Source: Atkinsonella hypoxylon
Lineage: Eukaryota; Ascomycota; Sordariomycetes; Hypocreales; Clavicipitaceae
Direction: 5' to 3'
NCBI GenBank assembly: GCA_000729835.1
Contig: JFHB01000003.1
Span: 248,001 to 312,000, forward strand
DNA: 64,000 nucleotides
Position 1 is the stretch's first letter, and each line of letters opens with the position of its first letter. Shown one piece after another: positions 23,646-36,300 of this stretch. Made by a program: the position numbers and the translations under genes. The notes under the pieces are model-generated. The model was not told the origin of the DNA. It did not search any database and saw only the letters and a list, made by a program, of their open reading frames with translations.

Positions 23646-24686
23646 ATTCGCCGAATCGGGGGTGGACCAGGGCTGCGAATTTGTCCCGTTCATGTCAGGC
23701 AGGGGCTGGGCTGGGGTATGCGATATCAATTGTTCTACGGAGTATTCTTGGCTTTTTTTTCCCGCCTTTTACTATTTATTATTACTGGTCACGGTGGGCT
23801 GGGTAGCAATGGTTACTACAAAGGACAGGCGTTGGGACAGAAGGCAGGCAGTTGGCGCGCATTATCGCGTCATGGCGTTATACTGCTTTGAAAGGACCGG
23901 ACACAATTTTGAATCGGACAACGACCTGTGCATGTACTTGTAGCGCAGCGGCAACAATATGAAGCACCTCACGATGGCTATGCCGGAGATTCACAGGTGT
24001 CACAGTAAGTAAGCCGTCCGCGATGAACTAATAAAAAGTAGAGCACATGTGCAGTCGCCAGAGCAAGCTAGCAGCGTTTAGTACTTTGCTGTGCTTTTTG
24101 CCCTGTTGTGCGAGCAGCGCAAGGCACTTCACTTCAATGCAGGAAATGACTGATTGGCTTGGCTTGGCTGTCAATGGTGTTTCACATGCAGGCCGGGCAG
24201 AGATAAGTAAGTGGGCGTCAGCTTCGTAGCCTGTTGGCTGCTTTTCGTCTTAGTCATGAAAACTGCCATGCCGTTACACTCGGTTACATAAGGCTGGTGG
24301 CCCCTGATTGCTGGCAGATAAGAGCAGGGCCCCACAAGTCCCGGGAGTCTTGGCGGAGCCGAAAGCGTCCACTATGCTTGTGATTGGACAATTGGGTCCC
24401 GACGCACTACGGAATACACCAGACATGCATGATACGTATGTACAATCACGGCAGTTGCAGCACCATTCACTGTGGATGCGACATGTGGCTCCCGGTCCAT
24501 CGCCGAGATGGCCAACTGCCTCCTTTCTGTCCTTTCTTTCTTCCCTTTCCAAGTTCCGTCGTTGCGGGCCCCGTCTGTGATTTTTGGTTTGTAGAATTGC
24601 CGCCCTTCGAGTCGAGCGAGTCACGCGACCTGTCCTTCAGGTTGCCAGACCGTCTTTCGAATTTCTGTGCTTGTCCGTCAGTCACC
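23646..24686. promoter_or_regulatory. Intergenic region and urease promoter
   Basis: About 1 kb between NGG1 and urease (same orientation). TACGGARTA copies occur at 23736-23744 and 24408-24416. Two GATAAG hexamers (24202-24207 and 24317-24322) lie 365-485 bp before the urease ATG, fitting AreA/NIT2-type nitrogen control. A CT-rich leader runs at about 24530-24680. No gene supported. Confidence 0.5.
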
Positions 24687-27542
24687 ATGTTTCTTTCACC
24701 CAAAGAGGTGAGCTACGTCCACGGAGCCATGAGTGCCCCCGTCTTCCGTGCGAATCATCGCGAATACTCCCAAATGCCGCTTACACGATAAGTTTGGGTC
24801 CTTTCCAGCTCGATAAGCTCGTCATCACACAGCTTGGCCTACTTGCTCAACGAAGACTCGCGCGAGGCGTCCGTCTGAACCATTCCGAAGCCACGGTACG
24901 TGATTCTATCTTCGGTCAAGACGCCTGCACGTGAGGCATTCGCGGCATTCCTCTGCCAGAAAGGGTCGCGTCTAGTTCAGGCATTTCGTCTCCCTAAGCT
25001 GACTGATGATGGCGCAATCAGGCGCTCATTGCGAGTAACCTCCATGAGCTCATCCGCGATGGCAACCACAACGTCGCCGACCTCATGAAGCTGGGCGCCA
25101 CCATGCTTGGCCGACGTCATGTTCTCCCCGCCGTATGCTCTACTCTGCGCGAGATACAAGTAGAAGGAACGTTTCCGATGGGGACATATCTCGTCACCGT
25201 CCATAATCCTATAGCCACCGACGACGGAGATCTCCGCCGCGCTCTGTACGGCAGTTTCCTGCCCATCCCGGACAAGGAGGCCTTTCCTCTGCCCCCGGAC
25301 GACGAGTACGTGCTGCACCGACAGCCCGGGGCAGTGGTGGCCGTCAAGGGAACCGTCAAGCTCAATCAGGGCCGCAAGAGGCAGCGGCTGCGCGTGACAA
25401 GCAAGGGCGACCGTCCCATCCAGGTCGGCTCCCACTACCACTTCGTCGAAGTGAACCCGCAGCTGGAATTCGACCGCGAAAAGGCCTACGGGTACCGCCT
25501 CGACATCGCGGCCGGCACATCGGTGCGCTTCGAGGCGGGCGACACCAAGACGGTGACGCTGGTGGAAATCGGCGGCGGGAGAGTGATTCGAGGAGGCAAC
25601 AACCTGGCCTCGGGTCTGGTCGAGCCCTGGCGCGCCAAGGAGATTGTGTCGAAGCTGCGAAGCCAAGGCTTCGCCCATGTCGCCGCGGCCGAGGACCCCC
25701 GGGGCGACGGCGCGCACATGGACATGGTCCAGATGGACCGGACGGCGTACGCGACCATGTTCGGCCCCACCACCGGCGATCTCGTCCGGCTGGCCAACAC
25801 GGATCTCTGGATCCAGGTCGAGCGCGACATGACCTGCTACGGCGACGAATGCAAGTTTGGCGGCGGCAAGACGATCCGCGAGGGCATGGGCCAGGCCACC
25901 GGCCGGCGGGACGCCGAGTCGCTCGACCTGGTGGTGACGAACGCGCTCATCGTCGACTGGTCCGGCATCTACAAGGCCGACATTGGCGTCAAGGCCGGCA
26001 TGATTGTCGGCATTGGCAAGGCTGGTAGCCCGGATGTCATGGACGGCGTGACACCCAACATGGTCATTGGCAGCTGCACCGATGTCATTGCCGGAGAGGG
26101 CAAGATTGTCACGGCCGGTGGCATCGACACTCACATACACTACATCTGTCCGCAGCAGGCGAACGAGTCGCTCGCGTCGGGGATCACCACCTTTCTGGGC
26201 GGAGGAACAGGGCCCAGGTGAGTTTGAGAGATCTGTGGCCGTTTTCCCATGCAGGACGACGGCGAGCAGAGAGATTCACGTAACCTGCCTCGTCATGCAA
26301 TCCAAGTCAAAGTCACTGACATACATCAGCGCCGGCGCCAACGCCACGACCTGCACCCCAGGCAAGCACCTCATCCAGCAGATGCTACAAGCCTGCGACG
26401 CGCTCCCTCTCAACGTCGGCCTCACAGGCAAAGGGTGCGACTCGGCGCCCGAAGCGCTGCGCGAGCAAATCATCGCCGGAGCATGCGGTCTCAAGGTGCA
26501 CGAGGACTGGGGCGCAACACCAGCCGCCATTGACGCCTGCCTCGGCGTGTGCGACGAGCTCGACGTCCAATGCTGCATCCACACCGACACGCTCAACGAG
26601 TCAGGCTTCGTCGAGCAGACGGTCGCCGCCTTCAAGGGCCGCACCATCCACACGTACCACACCGAGGGCGCGGGCGGCGGACACGCGCCGGACATCATCT
26701 CCGTCGTGGAACACGCCAACGTGCTGCCTGCGTCGACGAATCCCACCCGCCCCTTCACGCGGAACACGCTCGACGAGCACCTCGACATGCTCATGGTGTG
26801 CCACCACCTGTCCAAGAACATCCCCGAGGACGTGGCCTTTGCCGAGTCGCGCATCCGCGCCGAGACCATCGCCGCCGAGGACGTCCTCCAGGACCTAGGC
26901 GCCATCAGCATCATGAGCTCCGACTCGCAGGCCATGGGCCGCTGCGGCGAAGTCGTCCTCCGCACGTGGAACACGGCGCACAAGAACAAGACGCAGCGCG
27001 GCCGGCTGCCCGAGGACGAGGGCTCGCCCGCCGACAACTTCCGCGTGCGCCGCTACATCAGCAAGTACACCATCAATCCCGCCCTCGCCCAGGGCTTCGG
27101 CCACCTGGTCGGCAGCGTCGAGACCGGCAAGTTTGCCGACCTGGTGCTCTGGGACCCGGCCTGGTTCGGCACGAAGCCGTCGCTGGTCCTGAAGGGAGGC
27201 CTCATCGCCTGGGCGCAGATGGGCGACGCCAACGCCTCCATTCCCACCGTCCAGCCGACGCTCGGACGCCCCATGTATGCGCCGCTCGTGCCCTCGTCCA
27301 AGATCCTCTTCGTGTCCGAGGCCTGCCTCGCCTCGGGCACCGCCCAGTCGTATAACCTGCGCAGCCGGGTCGAGGCCGTGCGCAACTGCAGGTCCATCGG
27401 CAAGAAGGACATGCGACTGAATGACGCCATGCCCAGGATGAGCGTCGACCCGGAGAGCTATGTCGTCCAGGCCGACGGCGTGGTTTGCCGGGCCGAGCCG
27501 GCGGATGAGCTGCCTTTGTCGCAGACCTGGTATGTCTATTAG
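24687..27542 (+). CDS. URE1: Urease, nickel-dependent, single-chain eukaryotic type
   Basis: Four exons, 24687-24707, 24809-24895, 25022-26217 and 26330-27542, giving 838 residues, the normal length for fused plant/fungal urease. It hydrolyses urea to ammonia and carbamate in the cytosol. Domain order is gamma (LDKLVITQLGLLAQRRLARG), beta (PIQVGSHYHFVEVNP) and alpha. Nickel ligands and catalytic residues are visible: HIHYICPQ, carbamylated-lysine site GLKVHEDWG, CIHTDTLNE, HTYHTEGAGGGHAPD, the flap MVCHHL and the aspartate in SSDSQAMGR. The first exon encodes only MFLSPKE. Exons 3-4 are far more GC-rich than neighbouring genes and create long spurious antisense frames. The UreD/F/G accessory genes are not in this window. 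Confidence 0.98.
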
Positions 27543-28275
27543 TATGTCTACTAGTCGAAACGGTGTGTGCATGTACGTACTTTCATGGTCAAAGCTGGCA
27601 TCCATCAAGTATAACATCATTTGATTGCTCTCATTACGGCATCGCAAAATACTGCGTAGATACAGTCCCGCCTGTCAAACATACATGCAAAGAATAACCC
27701 CCCGACCTTGTCCCATTGCTTCCATCTCGACCCTGTAACGGTAACCATACCAAGCCAAGCACTAAATCAGCCCGTCCAAGGCAGATTCTTTCCAACCTCG
27801 ACGTCTCCTTTTATAACCTTCACCGTCCCGCTTGCCTTTTCCATAACATCCATCCCGCTCCCACGTCATTCATTGAACAATGCATGATAGGACCACGCTG
27901 CGCAAACAATACAAAACCAGCCATAAACCAGCCACTGGCTCGAGTAAAGAATAAGGGAATAAGGAGAATAACCTGCGCACCGACATCTGCACAACATTGG
28001 CAGAGAAAGCGAAGACCACGTCTTCAAGTGCATTGCGCTTTAAGAAAAACAGGCTGACGAGGGCCCTGGTATCACATGAAAAACCATCATGCACCTTTAT
28101 TCAAAAGAGAAATAAAGGGGTGTAATGAAATGATGAGGCAGTACAAGCGGACGGACCTGAGCTTCTGTCATTAGCTGACTGGAGCAATCTACAGGTGGCC
28201 CGTAACATGTAGCACAGCCAGCAAGAACACATAAGGGAGAAAGGTCAAAGCCACAAGAGAAAAAGTGTAGGACAG
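27543..28275. other. Convergent intergenic region urease / HMG-box gene
   Basis: About 730 bp holding the two 3' UTRs. No gene or notable repeat. Confidence 0.6.
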
Positions 28276-30053
28276 CTAAGAGCTCTTAGTCTTCTTGCGT
28301 CCCGACTTCTTGGGCTCCTCCCTATCTTCGGGGGCCTTGGTGGAAGTGCGTCTTCTCTTCTTGTCGGGGCTGGCAGGAGTAGCCTTGGCCGTCTCCATAA
28401 TGGTAGTGTCGGCGGCAGGGGTCGCCGTCTTGCGCTTACGAGCAGCCTTTTTAGGGGTCTTGGCCTCATCCTGGAGCTGCTCAGCGATGGCATCATGGTC
28501 ATTAGCAGGGGCCTCGGCAGCCGCATCATCCTTGAGGGAGGGCATGGGGATCTGAAAGTCTTCGGCGTACTTCAGAGCCTCGTCGTCGCTCATGTTCTTG
28601 GCAAGAGGGTTGCCGGCCTTGTAAGAGTGAACGCGGGCATTGTAGAGACGGAGATTGTACTGGTAGGCCGTGTTCCAGCCCTTCTTCTCGGTAGGGCTCA
28701 TGTTGGCCCATCGGCGCTGGCCCTCTTCTTGAACGGCACCCTTGGGAGCCTCTGCACCAAGATCATTGGCGATGATGGAGCGGGCGTGCTGCATATACAA
28801 GAAGTAAGGGGTGAGAGGTCGCTTGGGGGCGTTGGGGTCATGAGTGCGCTTCTTGCGCTCCTTCTTCTCCTCAACGGGGGCAGCAATGTCAGCGGGAACA
28901 GGCATCATCAAGCTGGCAGCAGCAGTCTCGAACGAGCTAAGCAGATCGCCTTGACCTTCGGTGGTGGCCTCTCCGAGCAGAAGGTTTGTCTGGCGGATGT
29001 AGTCCTGAGTAAAAGAGCGCAGAAGCTCCAAGATGGTGCTAAGGCGACCAACGGCCTAGAGATTGGACGAGTCAGCATTGCGGGTTACGGGTTGCGGGTT
29101 GCAGGTTTGAAGCATTTTCAACAGTGTCAAGACGGGGGAATAGCAGGCACGGTGTTGTTCTTCGAGACGGAGCTTGTGCAAGAGAATGGATGTGCAAGAG
29201 GGATGTGCAAAGAGGCTGAGACGGACTCGGCCGAACGGCCAAGCTCAGTTCTTGCTGAGCCAGCTCCAAGCCGGAGTCCGAGCTGTGCGTCAGTGCGTCA
29301 GTGCGTCAGGGCGTCAGGGCGTCAGGCGTCTGCTCGACGCGCTGATATGCACTGGAGCTTGGCTGGCAGGGCGCTCCAGACCAGGCGCGGTGCGGGGTCC
29401 ATCAAATGTAAACAAAGGTCGGACACACAGTTGCACCACGTCGCTTGCACTGCAGGCAGTCTGCAGGCGAAAAAAAAAAAAAAAAGCAGCAAAATAATAA
29501 ATAAATAATTCGAATTTTGCAAATTCTTCAATCTGCAGAAGTCATGATGCTGGTTCATTCTCACTATGAGGATCTCTGCTCTGATTCCCAATGCAAAGAC
29601 TGGAAGCAGTTGCACGGCTCTCATGCTTGCTTGGCCTCGCACTGCAGCCTAGAAGAGCTCCGCATGGCTGGCAAATGAAGTAGTAGGGCGTGGAAGTGCT
29701 AGGTGCTCTCATTGAGACGTTGCAAACAGTCTGCAGTGAGATTTGCCGGGGCTCATAGTGTCCCAGCTGGCGAAAAGTCATGAAATCTCGCATGTGCAAG
29801 ATTGAATTGAAATATTGCCAATATGTGGTTTGCGCGAATGGCGGGCAGAAATGCAAGGAGAGGAGATGGTTAGAAAAGGTCAAAAACTTACCGAGTCGCG
29901 GACTCGAAGGAAGCTCTCATTGTCGACAACGCGCTGCGTGACGCTAATGGGGATAGGAGGTTGAGGAATGACTCCTGCGGTAGGAGCAGGAATCATAGGA
30001 GCAGGGACGACGGCGACCTTTTTGTCGTCGGCCTTCTTGGACTGGCGCGGCAT
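28276..30053 (-). CDS. HMG-box chromatin protein
   Basis: Two exons, 30053-29892 and 29055-28276, giving 313 residues, separated by an 836-bp intron (GTAAGT...CTAG). The N-terminus is basic then Pro/Ala-rich (MPRQSKKADDKK; VVPAPMIPAPTAG). A helical region follows (AVGRLSTILELLRSFTQDYIRQTN). One HMG box occupies about residues 150-225: RKKRTHDPNAPKRPLTPYFL through RWANMSPTEKKGWNTAYQYN. The tail is highly basic, with KKAARKRK and KKRRRTS nuclear-localisation-like clusters, ending KKSGRKKTKSS. It probably bends DNA in chromatin. It is larger than Nhp6; similarity to Hmo1/Nhp10-type fungal proteins is possible, and I do not assign an orthologue. Confidence 0.88.
29283..29332. repeat. Degenerate 8-bp tandem repeat in the HMG-gene intron
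   Basis: About five copies of a GCGTCAGT/GCGTCAGG unit. It lies in the 836-bp intron, which also has an A16 run at 29470-29485 followed by a TAAATAAATAA stretch. Confidence 0.75.
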
Positions 30054-33000
30054 GATGTGGGTTTTTTTTTTCTGGCGTTTGGCTGTGGCAGCTGGAGCTG
30101 GAGCTCTGTAGCGGCGCTGGAGAAGATGGCGTGCTGTTGTTGGTGTTGCAGCTGTTGCAGCGAGAGGCCTGTATTCGCGCGACAGCGGATGCCCGATGGC
30201 GATGATTTGTGGTGGAATAGAAGGGAAGGTTGTGGCGGACGCGGTGGGCGAGAGGCGGCTTTTGGAAAGCCTTGGGGGACTGGATTGATCTGGGGCCTAC
30301 TGGGAAGACAGGAAGAGGGGGGGGGGGGGGGGTTGCTACAGTACAGGAAAGAAAAGAGGGATAAGAGGGGGAAAATTTCGGGGAGCCGTTGGCGGGATGG
30401 TGGGCGTTGCGCCAAATATGTAGGTTTTGCAGGGCCTTTACTGGAGGTGGGCAATCAGCAACTCTCGGGCGCCTGGGTGGCTGCCGGCTAGGTGGGTGGG
30501 AAGATTAAATAAATAAATAAAACAGCACACCCGCCGGGCAGCTGGTGGCGCGCCGGCGGGATGCAGAATTTGGCAGCACCAGCACCAGCCAGCACCAGCA
30601 GCACCAGCAGCACCAGCGCTCGCTCCCTTTGACACTGCCAGCATCTAGTGTTCCTCCTGCTCCTTCCTGCTCCGCACTTCGGCCAGTGTCTTGTCAGTCA
30701 TCTTGTCAGGCACCCATCGCTAAACCTCGCTAGCGACTGCTGTCTCCCACCTCTTCAATCCACCAAATCGTCCCGTGTCACGTCTGGTCGCCTTCCAACC
30801 AAAACAAACGACGGCCGCTAACAAGAACAGGCTAACATAGGCGTAGGCAGACTCACAGACAGCCCTTGTCCCCTATCCCCATGTCTACTGTTTTTTTAAG
30901 GACCCGCCTTGTCGGCCACAGTTCTCACAGGCATCCAGTGGCTCTGTGGTACAAGGTCCAAATGGCTTCTCCAGCAGAACCGTCCGGTCTGGTTGGCAGC
31001 AGGTGACGAGCGCCCCGCTACAGACAATGGCATTACCGCACTGCGACGAGTCCATTCCCTTGAGTCTGTCCGTAGGAAGACATGGGAAGCTCTACGGAGT
31101 AAAGGCCAGAGATTCAGAGATTTTGCTACACCGACCCCGGGCCCACTGATTCTGTCCACCTTGCAGTGCAGCGATCCGTAGTTAACTGTTGACGTCGTAG
31201 GCATCTCAACGCACCAGACTTTTTGGCGGACGACCGCCCCGAAAGACAGTTGAGGCAACCACAATTGACCAATTTCCCAAGACCCCAAGACAAGACCATC
31301 TTGTGCTAGCTGGCTCACGTTCCCACAAACACCGGCGTGAGCGCCGTACATGCCTCTCTCACCAGTCCGGTCTGGCTGTACTGCACTTGCACGGTACTAC
31401 ACTAACTATCATGCCGAACTCGGAATGAGTCTGGTTTGTTTTCTTCAGTGCTCGACTCGAGTTCCTTCTACCCTAGGCACGCACATCTGAAGATATTCCC
31501 ACAAGACATCTCTTATCACATTGGTGCTGATTTCTGGCTTCAAAAAGCGGCCTGCGTTACAGTGGTGCTCGGTCCTCGCTGCTCCCTATGACCTCACAGA
31601 AACTCTTTTCGGGCGATGTGCTGAAGTTGCTGCTTGTCTCTCATCAGCCAGCCAGCTGTGGAGCAGCTGTGTCACTGAATGGATGAGAGATTGACAGAGC
31701 TTCGCCAATGATAGCCCAGGCATCGATGACACTGAAGCGCGTGTCGCTCAACACGCAGTGGCCAGGCTCAGCACCTAGGTAACGTTAGCCACTCCAGCTT
31801 GATGTATTGTTTCTCCTCGGACCTGACCCCGACATAGTCACTAGGAGCCGCTGGAGGTGCAAGTCAGCTTCCTTCCCCTTCTGTAAACTCTGCAAACACC
31901 CTCCTATCCTTCCTTATCTTACTGTAGCCGAATAAGCTGCACAGTTCACTCAATGGGTCACCAATGGGTCACCAATGGGTCACAGCTAGCGAATACTGAT
32001 CAGACCAGCACTACAATGCTGACACGCACAGAACGATCCCTCACGACACCCGAGTTGGTCCACGACGTACTTGCTTGCCCGCATTCTCTGGGATATCTCG
32101 GTTCTTTTGCAGGCGGATGAGCTCTATGTACTGGTAGGCTCGTAGGCTCGTAGGCTCGTAGGCTCGTAGGCTCGACAATTTTATTGAATAACTTGACCAT
32201 AAGTACTCTGCATCGTTCCCGACGTTGACTTACTTGGACGCATTTACTTCACACTCACATGATATTTTGAACAGGATTTCGTTTGCGTTGATGTCTTTTG
32301 CCCGTATTGTCGAGAATGAGACCTCAAGCAACCGTGTTAGTGGTCATTGTGAACGGTGCGCGGTAGTTAGTCTGTCTATAGTTAGTACGATACGATTTCA
32401 AGACGCGATACTAACTATGCGACAGGCAAAGGGGGCGCGGGTGCGGGGTCGTTGGACAGGCACTTCGATCGTTTCAGGTTTCAGGATCGCCTCTGTCATT
32501 GGCACAGCTGACACAAGGACACGAACCAAGCTTAAACTCACGTCCTTTGTGGTTGAGCTCCAGTCATTATTCGTTGGCCTGGCCCACGAGGCGCTAAAAG
32601 TGGTTTTTTTGTACCATTGATTTCGACTCAACTCATTGCCAGGCGCGTTTTGGCGGCCCTGGTCGCTCAAACAACTTCCAGGCTTTCTAAGACAACACCA
32701 GACAGCAAACATATCCCACCTCCCGAGGGCCTTTGCCATCCTCCCATCCTCCCATCTGCCCATTCTCCCATCATGCTGCTGAGTACCTCCGAAGCTCATC
32801 CGTGCCTACGGGCTCCATGGCGGCCAGCGACATTATCGCAAAGAGCAGTCCTTGTCGGATTCACCTGTATCGTCCTACGCATAACGCAGTCGTAACACAC
32901 GGCAGTTTACTCGATACAACCGCTACAACTACCGCCTGTGCATTGGCCTGCGACGACAGGGGAGGTCCAGCCTTTGACTTAACCCTGCATAGGAAAGTCA

Positions 33001-33324
33001 ATCATGTACCGTGAAGCCAGTCCATTGAACCGTTTGAGCGCCGGGGTGACAATAAATACTCCCAGCTCTGTTGCCCCTCCTCAACCCCTCCTATCTCCTC
33101 TTTGATTCACTAATCTAGCTCGTCTGCCATTTTTCTCCCAACATCTATCCTATCCCGTTCATTACCTCTTCCTTCAGTCTTGTTGTCGTACATCGCCGTA
33201 ATCTGGTAAACTTGCTACCACTCTTATTCCCTGTTCGGGCCAGGAGCGAGTTTCCTAACTACCCATCTACCCCACCAACAGAAATCGACCATAGATTATC
33301 GTGCCACTGGGCCATTGGGTAGCA
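30054..33324. other. Long divergent spacer HMG-box gene / het-c
   Basis: 3.3 kb without a recognisable gene. It contains a G16 run (30317-30332), AGCACC-type repeats at about 30573-30622, TACGGAGTA at 31093-31101, an 11-bp triplicate near 31953-31984 and an 8-bp repeat at 32134-32173. CT-rich sequence before 33300 is the likely het-c leader. Short ORFs (for example 32225-32620) show no domain. Confidence 0.55.
32134..32173. repeat. 8-bp tandem repeat (GTAGGCTC)5
   Basis: Five perfect copies of GTAGGCTC in the spacer upstream of het-c. Confidence 0.9.
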
Positions 33325-36300
33325 ATGATCGACTTTAAAAGCCATGGAGTCCTCGTGGGTTTGATTGTCCTCGTCGCTCTCGTTAGCCCGGCAGCCGCTT
33401 TCGGCGCTGGCAACATCGGCTCTACGTCCAAGGTCGAGGGACAGAACTGTATGATGACGCAATCCCCTCCTAGATGTTTCTCAGGATTTCATACTTTATG
33501 TCAAGTTCCCACTCGTCTAACCTCTTCTCCCATATGCAGGGCGACACGGCGATATCGAAGATGTCCTTCTTACCCTAGCCATGGCCCAGGCCATGAAGCA
33601 CAAAAAGTTCAACAAGATCATGGTCTCCAGAGTGTACTTCGGAAACTGGTTGCGAGACTACTCGCAGGCCATAGATGTCGGTACTGTTAAATCTGTTTCC
33701 GCTGAGGCGATTCGCTTGCTCCTTTGTGTTCTCGGCTTCTTGACTTTCGGTTACGGATCTGGTGAATTCGAGGTCACTGCTGAACGTCTCGGTTGTTACC
33801 GACCTGAAGATCACATTGACAACCCCAAGAACTATGCCGACAACAAAGATGCCCGACAGTATGACCGTCGTCTACGGGGCCCCATCGACGAGGAGCGTGA
33901 GCTTTCAATCGATCCCGCGTCTGGCATGAAGAACTACATTGCCAATGACCGTGCTGGAATCATGACATCTTCCAAACACGTTAGAAACCTCTTTTCTCGT
34001 TGTATCGAGCTCGGTCGAAACTACAAAAATGGCGGAAGAAAGGAAGATCTATATGAGTGTCTTCGACTGATGGGAACCGGTCTTCACTGCTTGGAGGGTG
34101 AGTCTCATAATGCTCGATGTTAGGGGATAACTGCTTCAGAATATTCCTTTTACCGTAGGACATGAATCCTAAAGGCCCCACCTGCTGATTATCTGCGAAC
34201 ACGCAAATCATGAACATCATGCTGACAGAAATTTTGCAGATTTTCTTGCGCACAGCAACTACTGTGAACTGGCCCTAATTGAGCTCGGCGAGCGAGATGT
34301 CTTTCCCCACGTTGGACGTGACACGCGCATGCGCCTTGAGGGAGCTAACGATGAGGTCTATCCCATTGTGACTGGAACGTTCGGAGGTGTTGACTTTCTC
34401 CATTCAGTCGTTGGTGAAGGTTCGTGCTATTCGATCGGCCATCGAATCCTTCTCCTTGACCTTTCACTCTCCTGACTGACATTGGCCTGTAGTTTCGGAT
34501 AAGATGACTCAGAATGAACTTGAGGAATTGGAAGGCACTCTTCAGGATAGCAAGAATTCCGATACTAGTTTGCTACGTGACTTGCTCGACAAGATTCCTG
34601 ACAGCCTCTTTGGAGGCAAGAGCCAAAAGAATCGAATTGATGAGATCCAGGTCAACGCCGCTTCTACGCAGGTGGGAAACACGTCAGTGTCGCCTCGAGA
34701 TCCCGAAGAGTTCACCGTCTATGTCGAACAAGTCTATAAACAAATCATGCCTGCTATCGAGTTCCATGACGACATCATGAAAAGCATCACCGCTGCTGTG
34801 GAGAAGATCCCTGTTTTGCCCAAGGTCATTGAGCAGTTGGAGGATCAGCTTTCTCGGTTTGTCTTCTCCATCATGGCTCCCGTTGTCGTGCCCCTCATTC
34901 GCCAGGTCAAGAATGAGCTGGCCACCGGCTCAGGTGAAGTCATCAAGAGTAGCGAGGATGAGCAACACGTCGTCTTCAACAACGACCGATGCACTGATCC
35001 TACTCACTCAATGTTATCCAAGGATCACTTCTCCAACGTAAGCATGCCATCATTCCGGCCCTTCTGCCTCCGGCGGTCTTTCTCAGTCAAGCTCTTCTGA
35101 TAAATGATTTTAAAATGTTCTAGATCTTGAATGAAATTGCAGGCCGCACTGCGGCCAAAATGGTCAGCTGGACTGTTCCGCAACTCATGGACGCAATCGA
35201 CGATGAACGTGTTGATGTAAACCGTCTTTGCGATCGTATCATCAACGGTATCTTGCATCACCCTGCGCAGAGAAATCTAGGACAAGACGGTGTGTCCGAG
35301 GCCCGCAACGCCATGTACGACGAAGTCCAGGCATGGTGGAGAGAGCTTCAAAGCGAGCAGAACTCTTACCGCCAGAAGCTGTCTCGTGAGGGGGTCATGA
35401 GAGGCGAGAACCACAAGGAAGGTATCGATGACACTGGACATGGTCATGGCTGCGCTGGCAAGCTCAAGATGAGAAAGCTCTACGGGGAGCCCGACACTCT
35501 GGAGAACAAAATCGCCGGCGTTGCTGCCGATGCCATCTATCAGGGTGCTACAGGACTCATTGCGAACGCCGTGGAGCAGCAAACTGGCCTGAAGCTACCA
35601 ACTGGCCTGAAGCTACCAACTGGTCAGGCTCCCCATGCTCAGGAGGAAAAGAGCGGGCTCGAAGGTTTCTTGAGCAAGGCTGGCTCCATTCTTGGAGATG
35701 CCTTCGGCACGAGTGGAGAGAGCAGTCGCCGAAATGACAATGACTCTTTTACCGGAAGTCAGTCGAGCTATGGTCGGCAGGACAGCAGCTACGGGCAGAG
35801 TCAGGAGAGCAGCAGCGGCTACGGGCAGAGTCAACAGAGCAGCAGTGGCTACGGGCACAGTCAGAGCACCGGCAGCTACGGACACAGTCAACAAAGAACT
35901 GGTGTTTACGGCCACAGCCAGCAGGGTAGCGGCTATGGCGGTGACAACCGTCGCCGACCAGGCGATGACGGCAGCTATGGTAGCGGTGGCTCATTACACC
36001 ATCGGCGCGATGACGACGAATACGGCGGACGTCAAGAGTTGAGCTATGGTGGCAACATCAGCTATGAGTCCGGTTATGGAGGCAACAGTGAGTATGGTCG
36101 GGAGGATTCCGGCTACAGCGGCTACGGCCGGCAGCAACAGAGTGGCCACGGTGGGCGCTCTGCGCACCACGGCCGAGATGACGACGACAGCTATGGTCGT
36201 TCCGAGCACCGTCGCCGCGATGACGATGAATACGACGGACGTCAGCAATCCAGCCACGGCGGAAACAGCAGCTACGGACATGGTAATGAGGGCCGTCGTG

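Noticed and set aside
24977..26140. 387-codon open frame antisense to urease
   Set aside because: It lies wholly opposite conserved urease sequence, is Ala/Gly/His/Val-rich as expected from GC-rich complementary codons, and has no domain.
26276..27355. Long overlapping frames (250-270 codons) on both strands within urease exon 4
   Set aside because: Arginine/proline- or serine/cysteine-rich shadows of the high-GC urease frame.
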